Below are positions 56,319-64,000 of a stretch of 64,000 nt of DNA, in pieces. Source of the DNA: Nonomuraea soli (GTDB lineage Bacteria; Actinomycetota; Actinomycetes; Streptosporangiales; Streptosporangiaceae). The position numbers and the translations under genes were made by a program. Positions within the stretch are counted from its first letter, which is position 1; each line of letters begins with the position of its first letter. The stretch spans positions 434,001 through 498,000 of the forward strand of contig NZ_JACDUR010000001.1 of assembly GCF_013761175.1 (NCBI RefSeq), written 5' to 3'. Under the pieces are notes generated by a model that saw nothing but the letters and a program-made list of their open reading frames with translations, did no database searches and was not told the origin of the DNA.

Positions 56319-57340
56319 AGGCGCACCTGGTGGTCACCCGGCCCGCCTTCACCCTCGACATCGAGCTCGACGTCGCCCCGGGCGAGGTCGTCGCGCTGCT
56401 CGGGCCCAACGGCGCCGGCAAGACCACCGCCCTGCGCGCCCTGGCGGGGCTGATCCCGCTGACTCGCGGCGAGATCGTGCTCGACGGGCAGGCGATCCAC
56501 ACCCGGCCCGCCGAGCAGCGCCCCATCGGCATGGTCTTCCAGGACTACCTGCTCTTCCCGCACCTGAGCGCCCTCGACAACGTCGCCTTCGGGCCGCGTT
56601 GCCGCGGCGTCTCCAAGACCGAGGCTCGCCGTACGGCTGCCGCCCTGCTGGAGCAGGTCGGGCTGGCCGGCCACGCCTCCTCCAGGCCGCGCCGGCTGTC
56701 AGGAGGGCAGGCGCAGCGGGTCGCCGTGGCCCGCGCGCTTGCCGTACGGCCGGCGTTGTTGCTGCTGGACGAGCCGCTGGCCGCCCTGGACGCGCATACC
56801 AGGCTGGAGGTCAGGTCGCAGTTGCGCCGCCACCTGGCGGGGTTCGAGGGGGCGACCGTCCTGGTCACCCACGATCCGCTCGACGCCATGGTGCTGGCCG
56901 ACCGGCTCGTGGTCGTCGAGAACGGCTCCGTCGTGCAGCAGGGTGTCCCGGCCGAGGTCGCCCGGCGGCCGCGTACCGACTACGTGGCCAGGCTGGTCGG
57001 GCTGAACCTGTATCGCGGGGTGGCCGACGGGCACCGGGTCACGGTGGGCGATCTGCTGCTCAGCGCGGCGGACACGATGGAGGGGCCGGTGTTCGTCGCC
57101 TTCCCTCCCGCCGCCGTCGCGCTCTACCGGACCCGGCCCGACGGCAGCCCGCGCAACGTCTGGCAGGCCAGGATCGACGGCGTCGAACGGCACGGCGACA
57201 ACATGCGCGTGCACCTGACCGGGCCGGTGACCGCCTTCGCCGACATCACGCCCGCGGCCGTCGCCGAGCTCGACCTGACGCCGGGCCAGGAGATCTGGGC
57301 CTCGGTCAAGGCCACGGAGACCCACGCCTACCCGGCCTGA
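56315..57340 (+). CDS. modC: Molybdate-type ABC ATP-binding protein ModC
   Basis: The protein has 341 residues from GTG 56315, which overlaps the modB stop. Walker A GPNGAGKTT, Q-loop VFQDYLLFPHL, signature LSGGQAQR, Walker B LLLLDEPLAALD and switch His VTHDPLDAM are all present. The C-terminal TOBE-like domain (about 265-340) is typical of ModC, though sulfate or other oxyanion transporters are similar. It is the last gene of the rightward run and ends 13 bases from a convergent gene. Confidence 0.9.
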   Translation: MKAHLVVTRPAFTLDIELDVAPGEVVALLGPNGAGKTTALRALAGLIPLTRGEIVLDGQAIHTRPAEQRPIGMVFQDYLLFPHLSALDNVAFGPRCRGVSKTEARRTAAALLEQVGLAGHASSRPRRLSGGQAQRVAVARALAVRPALLLLDEPLAALDAHTRLEVRSQLRRHLAGFEGATVLVTHDPLDAMVLADRLVVVENGSVVQQGVPAEVARRPRTDYVARLVGLNLYRGVADGHRVTVGDLLLSAADTMEGPVFVAFPPAAVALYRTRPDGSPRNVWQARIDGVERHGDNMRVHLTGPVTAFADITPAAVAELDLTPGQEIWASVKATETHAYPA

Positions 57341-57352
57341 ACGCCGATGGGC

Positions 57353-57835
57353 TCACTCCCACAGGGAGTCGGCCGAGATCACCCTGATGTCGGTGACCTC
57401 GCCGATGTGCCGTGCCCCGCACCGGTCGCCCGGCATCACCAGGTGCGGTCCGCGCCCGTCGAGCTCCTGGCAGTCGATGCTGACGGCCAGCAGCGCGGCG
57501 GTGTTGCCGAACTCCGGGTCGATCTCGCCCCACGACAGCACCACCCGGTGCCCGTCGCGCCCGAGCACCGTGACCAGGAACCTCAGCCGGTCTCTGCGGT
57601 CGCCCGACGCGAAGAGCGGCTCGGCGGCCAGCAGCACGTCGATGAGCAGGGGGCCGGTGAAAGAGTGACGCCTCGGCCCCGAGCTGCGGCACTCGAAGGT
57701 GACCGTCAGCTCCCGCTGCGGCATCGCCCGCAACGTCGCGACGCTCAGCCAGGCCGGGGCGCGCACGTCGCCGGACAGCGCCGTCAGGCCCTCGGCACGA
57801 CGATCGATCTGCTCCACCAGCGCCCTCCTCGTCAC
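57353..57835 (-). CDS. Molybdopterin-oxidoreductase-like (sulfite-oxidase fold) protein
   Basis: This short protein has 160 residues and resembles the Moco-binding domain of the sulfite-oxidase family (SGDVRAPAWLSVATLRAMPQRELTVTFEC; LVMPGDRCGARHIGEVTDIRV in parts). The usual Moco-ligand cysteine is expected in the FECRSSG segment (Cys49 here); the full enzyme domain is longer, so it may be a partial or cofactor-free relative. Its placement beside modBC supports a molybdenum link. Confidence 0.75.
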   Translation of the reverse strand: MTRRALVEQIDRRAEGLTALSGDVRAPAWLSVATLRAMPQRELTVTFECRSSGPRRHSFTGPLLIDVLLAAEPLFASGDRRDRLRFLVTVLGRDGHRVVLSWGEIDPEFGNTAALLAVSIDCQELDGRGPHLVMPGDRCGARHIGEVTDIRVISADSLWE

Positions 57836-57916
57836 GGCCCCTCATGCCCACGATCACCGATCGGCACGCGCGGATGCAAGCCGTGTCGCCGATACCCCTC
57901 GCAGATGCGGACACAA

Positions 57917-57953
57917 CGCGGCCCCCGCCCTCTGGTGAGGGACGGGGGCCGCG
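57917..57953 (-). terminator. Strong 16-bp terminator hairpin
   Basis: CGCGGCCCCCG plus CCCTC pairs with GAGGG plus CGGGGGCCGCG around TGGT, with one bulged A. It lies 17 bases past the stop of the DUF5941 gene on the minus strand, followed by TTGTGT, and ends the leftward operon. Confidence 0.85.
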
Positions 57954-57969
57954 TGGAGACGCCGAGGTG

Positions 57970-58689
57970 TCAGCCCTTGTCGGCCTCGCCGGTGCTGGCC
58001 TCCTGGACCTCCTCGGGGGAGGCCTCCAGGTCCTGCTCGGCGTCGGCGCCCGCCTGCGCGGAGGCCTTGTCGAGCTTGACCCAGCTGTAGACGCTCTCCA
58101 CCGAGAAGAGCACCAGCAGGTAGGCGGTGAGCACCGCGAGCACCCACGTCAGCTGCCCGGCCGCCGCGGCCACGCCGATGATCAGCAGGCGCAGCTCCCA
58201 GCCGAGCCCGGCGTGGAAGACCCACGCGGGCGGCCAGATGCTCTGGCGGGTGCGGTAGACGGTGTCGTAGGTGTGGTAGCCGACCACGTACAGCAGGACG
58301 AACAGCAGCCAGCGCGGCGCGTCGGCGGCCAGGCCCACCAGGATGATGATCAGGAACTCCAGCCCGCGCACCAGCGGGGGAGTCAGCCAGTCGAAGCGGC
58401 CCAGGTGGTCGCGCGCGGCGGTCGGCAGCACCAGGACCAGCGCGATCAGCGACGGGACCAGGAGCCAGAAGCCCGAGGTGAGCTGCCCGGCCACGGCCAG
58501 GCCGATGACCGCGACGACCGCGACCAGCAGCGTGGGGACGGGCGGCAGGCCCTTGCCGAGGCGCGGGGCCAGGGCGTGGACGAGCGGGCCGTCGTCGCGG
58601 TAGGCGAGCAGGCGCGCCGTCTGGACCCTGCGGCGCTCCTCGTCGGGGTCGGGCGTGTCGGTGGACAGGGCCTGCGGCTGGGTGATCAT
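57970..58689 (-). CDS. DUF5941 family membrane protein
   Basis: The protein has 239 residues with about five helices and an acidic Ala/Glu-rich tail (about 205-239). Its start ATG 58689 overlaps the stop of the CDP-alcohol phosphotransferase gene (ATGA). In actinobacteria this domain occurs next to or fused with that enzyme; its own activity is unknown, but a role in making or moving the lipid product is likely. Confidence 0.85.
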   Translation of the reverse strand: MITQPQALSTDTPDPDEERRRVQTARLLAYRDDGPLVHALAPRLGKGLPPVPTLLVAVVAVIGLAVAGQLTSGFWLLVPSLIALVLVLPTAARDHLGRFDWLTPPLVRGLEFLIIILVGLAADAPRWLLFVLLYVVGYHTYDTVYRTRQSIWPPAWVFHAGLGWELRLLIIGVAAAAGQLTWVLAVLTAYLLVLFSVESVYSWVKLDKASAQAGADAEQDLEASPEEVQEASTGEADKG

Positions 58690-60194
58690 GATGCGAGCGA
58701 CCTCAGGAGACGACCGGAGAGGGAGTAGCAGGCGGCGACGGTGCCCCAGATCAGCAGCGTGAGGAAGGTGATCCGGGCGTCGAAGAAGGCGGCGGTGATC
58801 GCGATGGCCGCGAACCGCTCGCCGATGGGGAAGACCAGCATCTTGCGGACCCAGTGGACGGACTTGTACCTGCCGGCCTTGGTCCACATCTTCAGCAGGC
58901 CGCGGATGCCGCCACTGCGCTCGTTGCGCCGGATCTCCAGCTGCTTGCGCAGCGGGCGGTCGTCGGGAGCGGTGAGCTCCAGCGTGGGCAGCGGCCTGGG
59001 CGGCTTGCGACGGCTCGCGGCGCCGTACGAGAAGTCGAGCAGGTGGCGGATCGACTGCAGGCCGATCGCGGCCATGGCCAGGGTCCAGATCTCGTCGCCG
59101 TGGCCGGTGACCACGTAGCCGACCGCGAGGCCGGCGAAGACGACGTACTCCTTGAACCGGTCGAAGGTGGCGTCGAGCCAGGCGCCGAGCACGCCGAACT
59201 TGCGGGCGTAGCGGGCGACCTGGCCGTCGACGCAGTCGAAGACGAAGGCGAAGTAGATGAGGATGCCGCCCGCGACCATGCCCAGGCGCTCGCCGGTGGC
59301 GAAGCAGGCCGCGGCGGCCACGCCGAGGGCGATGGAGATCAGCGTGACCTGGTTGGGGGTCAGCCCGCGCCTGGCCGCCCAGCGGGCGATGAAGCGGGAG
59401 TAGGTGCTGACGAAGTAGGTGGTGAAGAAGCCGTCGGCGCCCTTGACCGCGTTGTTGAGCCTGGCCCGGTCTTCGTCCATGCCGCCGATCTCGGCGCTCG
59501 CCTCGTTGGCCTCCGCCTGGGTGGTGACCCGGCGGAAGAACAGGTCGCGGCGGCCGCGGATGCCGACGGAGACGCCCTGGCGCACGAGGCCGAAGACCAC
59601 GATCTGGATCAGGTCGTCCTCCGGGCCGAACAGGTGGGTCAGCTCGGCCAGCTCGCGGCAGGTCTGGGCCAGCACGGGGGCGTGGCGCACGTTGAGGTGG
59701 AGCGGTCCCAGGAGGACGGTGTTGGGCCGGGTCACCGCGTGGTGGGCGGTGCCGACCGAGATCACCCTGGACCTGCCCGCGCGGGTGCGGACCATGAGCC
59801 CTTCGAGGGTGCGGTCGCCGATCTCCGGCGCCGCCTCGTCGATGGGGATCTCGTCGGTCTCCTCGCCGTTGGTCTCCGGCCGAGGCTCCTTGACCACGAG
59901 GGCCTGCGCGGCACGCTTGGCCTTGTGGAGCTGGTAGAGCAGCTCGTCGTGGACGACGGAGTTGTCGGGCAGGATCAGGAGGTTCTCGGTGGCGGCCTCG
60001 GCGACATCGGCCAGGGCGCGCAGCATGGTGGCCACGTCGCCGTGGGCGACGGTGGCGGGCTGCGGGTCCAGGGAGAGGACCTGGCTGTGCAGGCGCTCGG
60101 CGACGGTGGGGGTGCCGGGCAGCGCGGTCAGCCGGAGGCCGGTCGGGGCGGCGTCATGGCCGGGCGAGGAGCCCAGCAGGACAACGCGAGGCAT
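58686..60194 (-). CDS. CDP-alcohol phosphatidyltransferase family protein
   Basis: The protein has 502 residues from ATG 60194 (AAAGGGAG just upstream). Residues 1-230 are a soluble domain with nucleotidyltransferase-like features (VVLLGSSPGHD, LLILPDNSVV). Residues about 270-500 are the membrane enzyme with the full DG-x2-AR-x8-G-x3-D-x3-D motif (DGQVARYARKFGVLGAWLDATFD). It joins an alcohol phosphate to a CDP-lipid or CDP-polyol; the exact product is unknown. Confidence 0.88.
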   Translation of the reverse strand: MPRVVLLGSSPGHDAAPTGLRLTALPGTPTVAERLHSQVLSLDPQPATVAHGDVATMLRALADVAEAATENLLILPDNSVVHDELLYQLHKAKRAAQALVVKEPRPETNGEETDEIPIDEAAPEIGDRTLEGLMVRTRAGRSRVISVGTAHHAVTRPNTVLLGPLHLNVRHAPVLAQTCRELAELTHLFGPEDDLIQIVVFGLVRQGVSVGIRGRRDLFFRRVTTQAEANEASAEIGGMDEDRARLNNAVKGADGFFTTYFVSTYSRFIARWAARRGLTPNQVTLISIALGVAAAACFATGERLGMVAGGILIYFAFVFDCVDGQVARYARKFGVLGAWLDATFDRFKEYVVFAGLAVGYVVTGHGDEIWTLAMAAIGLQSIRHLLDFSYGAASRRKPPRPLPTLELTAPDDRPLRKQLEIRRNERSGGIRGLLKMWTKAGRYKSVHWVRKMLVFPIGERFAAIAITAAFFDARITFLTLLIWGTVAACYSLSGRLLRSLAS

Positions 60195-60294
60195 GTCTCC
60201 CTTTCGGAGGGGGGCGAAGGACGGGGCAGTCGTCAAAGTCTAGTGAGCCTTGAGTAAAGCCCGTGCATTCGAGGTTTGGGGGCGCCGCATTCCA

Positions 60295-60300
60295 TAGAAT
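60295..60300 (+). promoter_or_regulatory. -10 box of the recO promoter
   Basis: TAGAAT ends six bases before the GTG of recO, so the transcript is probably leaderless. No clear -35 box. Confidence 0.5.
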
Positions 60301-60306
60301 ACGCAG

Positions 60307-61044
60307 GTGAGTCTGTATCGTGACGAAGGCGTTGTGCTGCGCACTTCCAAACTGGGCGAAGCCGATCGCATCGTCACAATTCTTACAAAACGCACAGGGA
60401 AGGTTCGCGGCGTCGCCAAGGGCGTGCGCCGCACCACCTCGCGCTTCGGCGCGCGCCTGGAGCCGTTCACCCACGTCGACCTGCAGCTCCACACCGGACG
60501 CACACTCGACGTGATCACCCAGGCCGAGACGCTCCGCCCGTACGGCGAGGCGCTCGCGCACGACTACCCCCGCTACACCGCCGGGCACGCGATGCTCGAG
60601 ACCGCCGACAAGCTCACCCACGGCGAGAAGGAACCCGCGCTCAAGCAGTTCCTGCTCCTGGTCGGCGGGCTGCGCACCCTCGCCGACGGCAGCCACGAGG
60701 CACGCCTGGTGCTCGACGCGTTCTTCCTGCGCTCCCTGGCGGTCGCCGGATACGCTCCGGCGATCCACCAGTGCGCCAGATGCCAGGCTCCCGCCGTACG
60801 CGCCTTCGCCATCGTCGCCGGCGGAGCGGTGTGCGGGCCGTGCAGGCCCGCCGGCTCCGCCGTGCCCGCCCTGGAGACCCTCACGCTGATGGGCGCGCTC
60901 CTCAAGGGCGACTGGGCGAGCGCCGACGTCTCCGACAAGCGGCACCGGGCCGAATGCAGCGGTCTGGTCGCCGCTTACCTGCAATGGCACCTCGAACACG
61001 GCATACGCTCTCTGCGACACGTAGAAAGGGAGCCCGTCACGTGA
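60307..61044 (+). CDS. recO: DNA repair protein RecO
   Basis: RecO is the recombination mediator that helps load RecA on SSB-coated DNA. It has 245 residues. The N-terminal OB-fold part is [25 protein letters not shown] and [23 protein letters not shown] four-cysteine zinc site appears as CARCQ and CGPCR. The start GTG 60307 has no ribosome site but a -10 box six bases upstream. Its stop overlaps the uppS start (GTGA). Confidence 0.95.
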   Translation: MSLYRDEGVVLRTSKLGEADRIVTILTKRTGKVRGVAKGVRRTTSRFGARLEPFTHVDLQLHTGRTLDVITQAETLRPYGEALAHDYPRYTAGHAMLETADKLTHGEKEPALKQFLLLVGGLRTLADGSHEARLVLDAFFLRSLAVAGYAPAIHQCARCQAPAVRAFAIVAGGAVCGPCRPAGSAVPALETLTLMGALLKGDWASADVSDKRHRAECSGLVAAYLQWHLEHGIRSLRHVEREPVT

Positions 61045-61820
61045 AGTACCGCCCGCCGACCCCCCACCCCTCCGGCGCGACCCCGCCGCCGATCCCGCGT
61101 GATCTGGTGCCGCGGCACGTCGCCATCGTCATGGACGGCAACGGCCGCTGGGCCAAGCAGCGCGGCCTGCCGCGCACCGAGGGGCACAAGGCGGGCGAGT
61201 CCTCCCTGTTCGACGTGATCGAGGGCGCCCTGGAGCTGGGCGTGCCGTACCTCAGCGCCTACGCCTTCTCCACGGAGAACTGGAAGCGCTCGCCCGAGGA
61301 GGTGCGCTTCCTCATGGGCTTCAACCGCGACGTGATCCGCCGCCGCCGCGACGAACTGCACGCCATGGGCGTGCGCGTGCGCTGGGCCGGGCGGCCAGGA
61401 CGCCTGTGGAAGAGCGTCATCTCGGAGCTGGAGACCGCCGAGGAGATGACCAGGGACAACCGCAAGCTGACGCTGCAGTTCTGCGTCAACTACGGCGGAC
61501 AGGCCGAGATCGTCGACGCGGCGCTCAAGCTCGCCAAGGACATCGCCGACGGCAGGGTCAACCCCAGGAAGGTCAACGAGAAGGTCTTCGCGCGCTACCT
61601 CGACGAACCCGACATCCCCGAGGTCGACCTGTTCGTCCGCTCCAGCGGGGAGCAGCGCTTCTCCAACTATCTGCTCTGGCAGTCGGCCTACGCCGAGATG
61701 GTCTTCCTCAACCGCCTGTGGCCCGACTTCGACCGCCGCGACCTGTGGGAGGCCTGCGAGGTCTTCGCCAAGCGCGACAGGCGGTACGGCGGGGCCGTGC
61801 CGAACGAGGTCGCCGGATAA
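61041..61820 (+). CDS. uppS: Isoprenyl transferase (undecaprenyl/decaprenyl diphosphate synthase type)
   Basis: This cis-prenyltransferase makes the long lipid carrier of cell-wall synthesis. It has 259 residues. Visible motifs: [15 protein letters not shown] (catalytic Asp and diphosphate loop), [10 protein letters not shown], and [22 protein letters not shown] (in parts). GTG 61041 overlaps the recO stop. Position after recO is conserved in actinobacteria. Confidence 0.95.
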   Translation: MKYRPPTPHPSGATPPPIPRDLVPRHVAIVMDGNGRWAKQRGLPRTEGHKAGESSLFDVIEGALELGVPYLSAYAFSTENWKRSPEEVRFLMGFNRDVIRRRRDELHAMGVRVRWAGRPGRLWKSVISELETAEEMTRDNRKLTLQFCVNYGGQAEIVDAALKLAKDIADGRVNPRKVNEKVFARYLDEPDIPEVDLFVRSSGEQRFSNYLLWQSAYAEMVFLNRLWPDFDRRDLWEACEVFAKRDRRYGGAVPNEVAG

Positions 61821-61864
61821 ATCCGGGATGCGGCGGGGCCGCACCCGGTGAGAAGGTTGCCCCC

Positions 61865-62818
61865 ATGACCTCGCGCAACGACCAGCTCGACCAGCTCTGC
61901 TCGCAGGTGTCCGACCACTACGTCTTCCCCGACGTGGCCAACGAGATCGTGGCGGTCCTGCGCGGCCGCATCGCGGAAGGCACCTACACCGGCCTCGACG
62001 ACGACGCCGCGTTCGCCGAGGCCGTCACCCGCGACCTGCAGTCGGTCAACGGCGACAAGCACCTGCGGCTGGTCCACAGCGTCGACGTCGTGCCCGAGCA
62101 CGACGCCTTCGACATGGAGGCCTACCGCCAGCAGGCCGCGCTCAGCGCGTACGGCTTCGCCCGCGTGGAACTCCTCGCGGGCAACGTCGGCCTGCTCGAC
62201 ATCCGCAGCCTCTACGACGCCGGGCTCGCGGGCGAGCGCGCCACCGCGGCCATGACCCTGGTGGCCGAGGCCGACGCGCTCATCGTCGACCTGCGCCGCA
62301 ACGGCGGCGGCTCACCCGACATGATCGCCCTGCTGTGCAGCTACCTGTTCGACGAGCCCACCCACCTCAACTCGCTGTACTGGCGCGCGAGCGACACCAC
62401 CGAGCAGTACTGGACGCTGCCCTACGTGCCCGGCGCCAGGTACGGCGGCGAGAAGCCGGTCTACGTGCTCACCAGCGCGTACACCTTCTCGGGCGCCGAG
62501 GAGTTCTCCTACAACCTGCAGTCGCGGTCGCGGGCGACCCTCGTCGGCGAGACCACCCGCGGCGGCGCCCACCCGGGGACGCGCTACTACATCGGGCCGC
62601 ACCTGAAGTCGGCGGTGCCCAGCGGCCGGGCCGTCAACCCGGTGACGGGCACCAACTGGGAGGGCACCGGGGTGCAGCCGGACCTCAAGGTGGCGGCGGA
62701 CGACGCGTTCGACGTGGCGTACGCGCTGGCGCTGCAGCACGTGCTCACCCTGGGGGAGGAGGGCGCCCGCCGGCCGGTGGCCGACGCCGCCCGCGAGGCG
62801 CTCCAGGAGCTCGGCTGA
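61865..62818 (+). CDS. S41 family peptidase (IRBP/tail-specific protease fold)
   Basis: The protein has 317 residues. A helical N-terminal part (1-75, NDQLDQLCSQVSDHYVFPD) precedes the S41 core: DLRRNGGGSPDM, TSAYTFSGAEEF (nucleophile Ser in TFSGAE) and GETTRGGAHPG. It has no PDZ domain and no signal peptide, so it is a cytosolic IRBP-like member rather than an exported C-terminal processing protease. It begins 45 bases after uppS. Confidence 0.88.
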   Translation: MTSRNDQLDQLCSQVSDHYVFPDVANEIVAVLRGRIAEGTYTGLDDDAAFAEAVTRDLQSVNGDKHLRLVHSVDVVPEHDAFDMEAYRQQAALSAYGFARVELLAGNVGLLDIRSLYDAGLAGERATAAMTLVAEADALIVDLRRNGGGSPDMIALLCSYLFDEPTHLNSLYWRASDTTEQYWTLPYVPGARYGGEKPVYVLTSAYTFSGAEEFSYNLQSRSRATLVGETTRGGAHPGTRYYIGPHLKSAVPSGRAVNPVTGTNWEGTGVQPDLKVAADDAFDVAYALALQHVLTLGEEGARRPVADAAREALQELG

Positions 62819-62834
62819 CGCTGCTCCGGCACGC

Positions 62835-63761
62835 TTAGTCCGCTCCGGGTGAGACGAGCAGCCGCTCGCGCTCGCTCAGCAGCCGCAGCCGGTCCCGGGC
62901 GGCGGCCTCGCGGCCGTTGACGATCGCGGCGAGCATGCGCTCGGCCCAGCGCGCGACCTCCTGCACGCCCCGCTGGGTCTGCTTGATGCGGTCGTGCTTC
63001 ATCGCGTCGGTGATGATGTTGTCGAAGAACGTGTCGACGAACCACCGCGTGTCGACCTCGGGCAACGTCGGCTTGGCGCGGATCCCGAGGTCGGCCAGCT
63101 CGCGGGCGAAGACGTCGAGCGCCCGCTGGGCCTTCCACACGGCCCGCTCCGCCTGCTTCAGCCGGTCGTGCTCGAACGCGTCCGCGACGAGGCCGCCGCC
63201 CAGCATGTCCCAGCCGGAGAGATTTCGTGCCGAGTCGAGCAGCTTGAGCACCGCGGCGACCTCGCGCTGCGCGGCGAGCCCGGCCTGGCGGGCCTCGTCG
63301 TGCTCGCGGATGGCCTCGCCCACGTCGGTCAGCAGGACGCCCAGCTCCGCCAGCCGCGCGGCATTCGGTTCCCCGCGCTCCAGGATGTCGCGCTCCCTGG
63401 CGGCCAGCAGCGCCGGGTAGGCGGCATGGGCGTCGCCGAGCCGCCCCAGCTCCCGCTCGATGCCTGCCAGATCCTCCAGGAGACCGGCCAGTCTCTCCGT
63501 CTCGCCTGCGAGGCGCTGCCACGCGGCCAGCGCTTCGGCGCGCTCGCGGGTGAGTCTCTCGTCGCGGGAGCCTGTCAGCCCGGCCAGGAACCCGCTGAAC
63601 CCGCTCTCGAGCCGCGCGACGTCGCGTTCCTCTTCGGTTACCCGGCGCTTGAGCTCGGCGATCGCCCGCCGTACCTCGTCGGCTTGGTCGGTCGCGGCGG
63701 TTCGTTGCCGCCGGAGGTGGTCGCCGCGCCGGACGAGGGCCGCGCACTCTTCGAGATCCAC
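62835..63761 (-). CDS. Coiled-coil protein of unknown function
   Basis: The protein has 308 residues from GTG 63761 (VDLEECAALVRRGDHLRR); the frame continues open to 63947 but that part is Arg/Pro shadow. Residues 20-190 are long charged heptad-like helices (EVRRAIAELKRRVTEEERDVARLES). The C-terminal part has NLSGWDMLGGGLVADAFEHDRLKQAERAV and VDTRWFVDTFFDNIITDAMKHDRIKQ, two related segments. No family is recognised; a structural or membrane-associated role is a guess. Confidence 0.75.
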   Translation of the reverse strand: MDLEECAALVRRGDHLRRQRTAATDQADEVRRAIAELKRRVTEEERDVARLESGFSGFLAGLTGSRDERLTRERAEALAAWQRLAGETERLAGLLEDLAGIERELGRLGDAHAAYPALLAARERDILERGEPNAARLAELGVLLTDVGEAIREHDEARQAGLAAQREVAAVLKLLDSARNLSGWDMLGGGLVADAFEHDRLKQAERAVWKAQRALDVFARELADLGIRAKPTLPEVDTRWFVDTFFDNIITDAMKHDRIKQTQRGVQEVARWAERMLAAIVNGREAAARDRLRLLSERERLLVSPGAD

Positions 63762-63799
63762 GCCCGCTCCAACGAAAGGGGCGAAGGGCCGCGTTCCCG

Positions 63800-64000
63800 T
63801 CAGGCGCGGCGGCGGGCGCGGTAGGCGGCGACGTGCATGCGGTTGCCGCAGGTGCGGCTGTCGCAGTAGACGCGCGACCGGTTGCGCGACTCGTCGACGA
63901 ACACGCGCTCGCAGTCGGGCGCCGAGCAGGTGCGCAGCCGCTCCCACTCGTCTTCCACCAGCAGGTGGGCGAGGGCCACGCCGCAGTCGGCGGCCAGGTG
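63800..64000 (-). CDS. CGNR zinc-finger protein, 5' partial
   Basis: The last 66 residues of a protein of the CGNR family are present; the gene enters from the right edge. The zinc finger has TCSAPDC then YCDSRTCGNRMHVAAYRARRR, with the CGNR signature. Such proteins (ABATE plus zinc finger) are probably transcriptional regulators. The frame is open at 64000, so the rest lies beyond the window. Confidence 0.9.
   Translation of the reverse strand, partial: HLAADCGVALAHLLVEDEWERLRTCSAPDCERVFVDESRNRSRVYCDSRTCGNRMHVAAYRARRRA

Overview
The window is high-GC actinobacterial chromosome, with GTG and TTG starts, ATGA/GTGA gene overlaps and many likely leaderless promoters. The gene set (rsmE, HIT, phoH, ybeY, corC-like, a degenerate cytidine deaminase, era, leuA, recO, uppS, DUF5941) and a full urease plus urea transporter locus suggest a Streptosporangiales-type genome such as Nonomuraea. 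That placement is inference from gene content, not from a search. I see no rRNA, tRNA, CRISPR array, insertion sequence or prophage. No stretch longer than about 300 bases lacks a gene.

Layout. 1-8071: conserved core block, holding rsmE (5' cut by the window edge), a SigE-like sigma factor with a membrane partner, a HIT protein, phoH, ybeY, a CBS/CorC membrane protein, a lipoprotein, a dead cytidine deaminase, a NUDIX protein and era. 8007-17781: nitrogen block. The urease operon ureABCFGD runs leftward and the urea ABC transporter urtABCDE runs rightward from one shared intergenic region. 17915-21735: a secreted protein, DUF2630, a double GNAT protein, and leuA behind a Leu-rich leader peptide. 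21716-25466: S58 peptidase, TetR, APC permease and a second TetR. 25560-27684: DUF2568 protein, epimerase and oxidoreductase behind a cluster of palindromic operators. 27741-31693: formamidase/acetamidase, permease and an AmiC-like cytosolic amide sensor, with a divergent MarR. 33679-40432: NCS1 permease, hydantoinase, two DUF917 proteins and a PucR regulator. 40601-48676: glutamate-type dehydrogenase, PhoD-like phosphatase, methyltransferase, ECF sigma pair, rocD, ddaH and an Lrp regulator. 48727-54742: oxygenase, hydrolases, a TetR/flavin monooxygenase pair and DUF1203. 54889-57835: molybdate-type region with a TOBE regulator, modB, modC and a sulfite-oxidase-like domain but no modA. 57970-62818: phospholipid-type CDP-alcohol transferase with DUF5941, recO, uppS and an S41 peptidase. 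The window ends with a coiled-coil protein and a CGNR zinc-finger gene cut at the edge.

Together the accessory genes between era, leuA and recO are mostly for taking up and breaking down small nitrogen compounds: urea, amides, hydantoin-like rings, beta-peptides, arginine/methylarginine and glutamate. Most modules carry their own local regulator. A second theme is short tandem DNA duplication inside or next to genes: the ureB/ureC junction, ureD, the urtC N-terminus, the TOBE regulator tail, the modB N-terminus, and the 3' end of the hydrolase at 53407.
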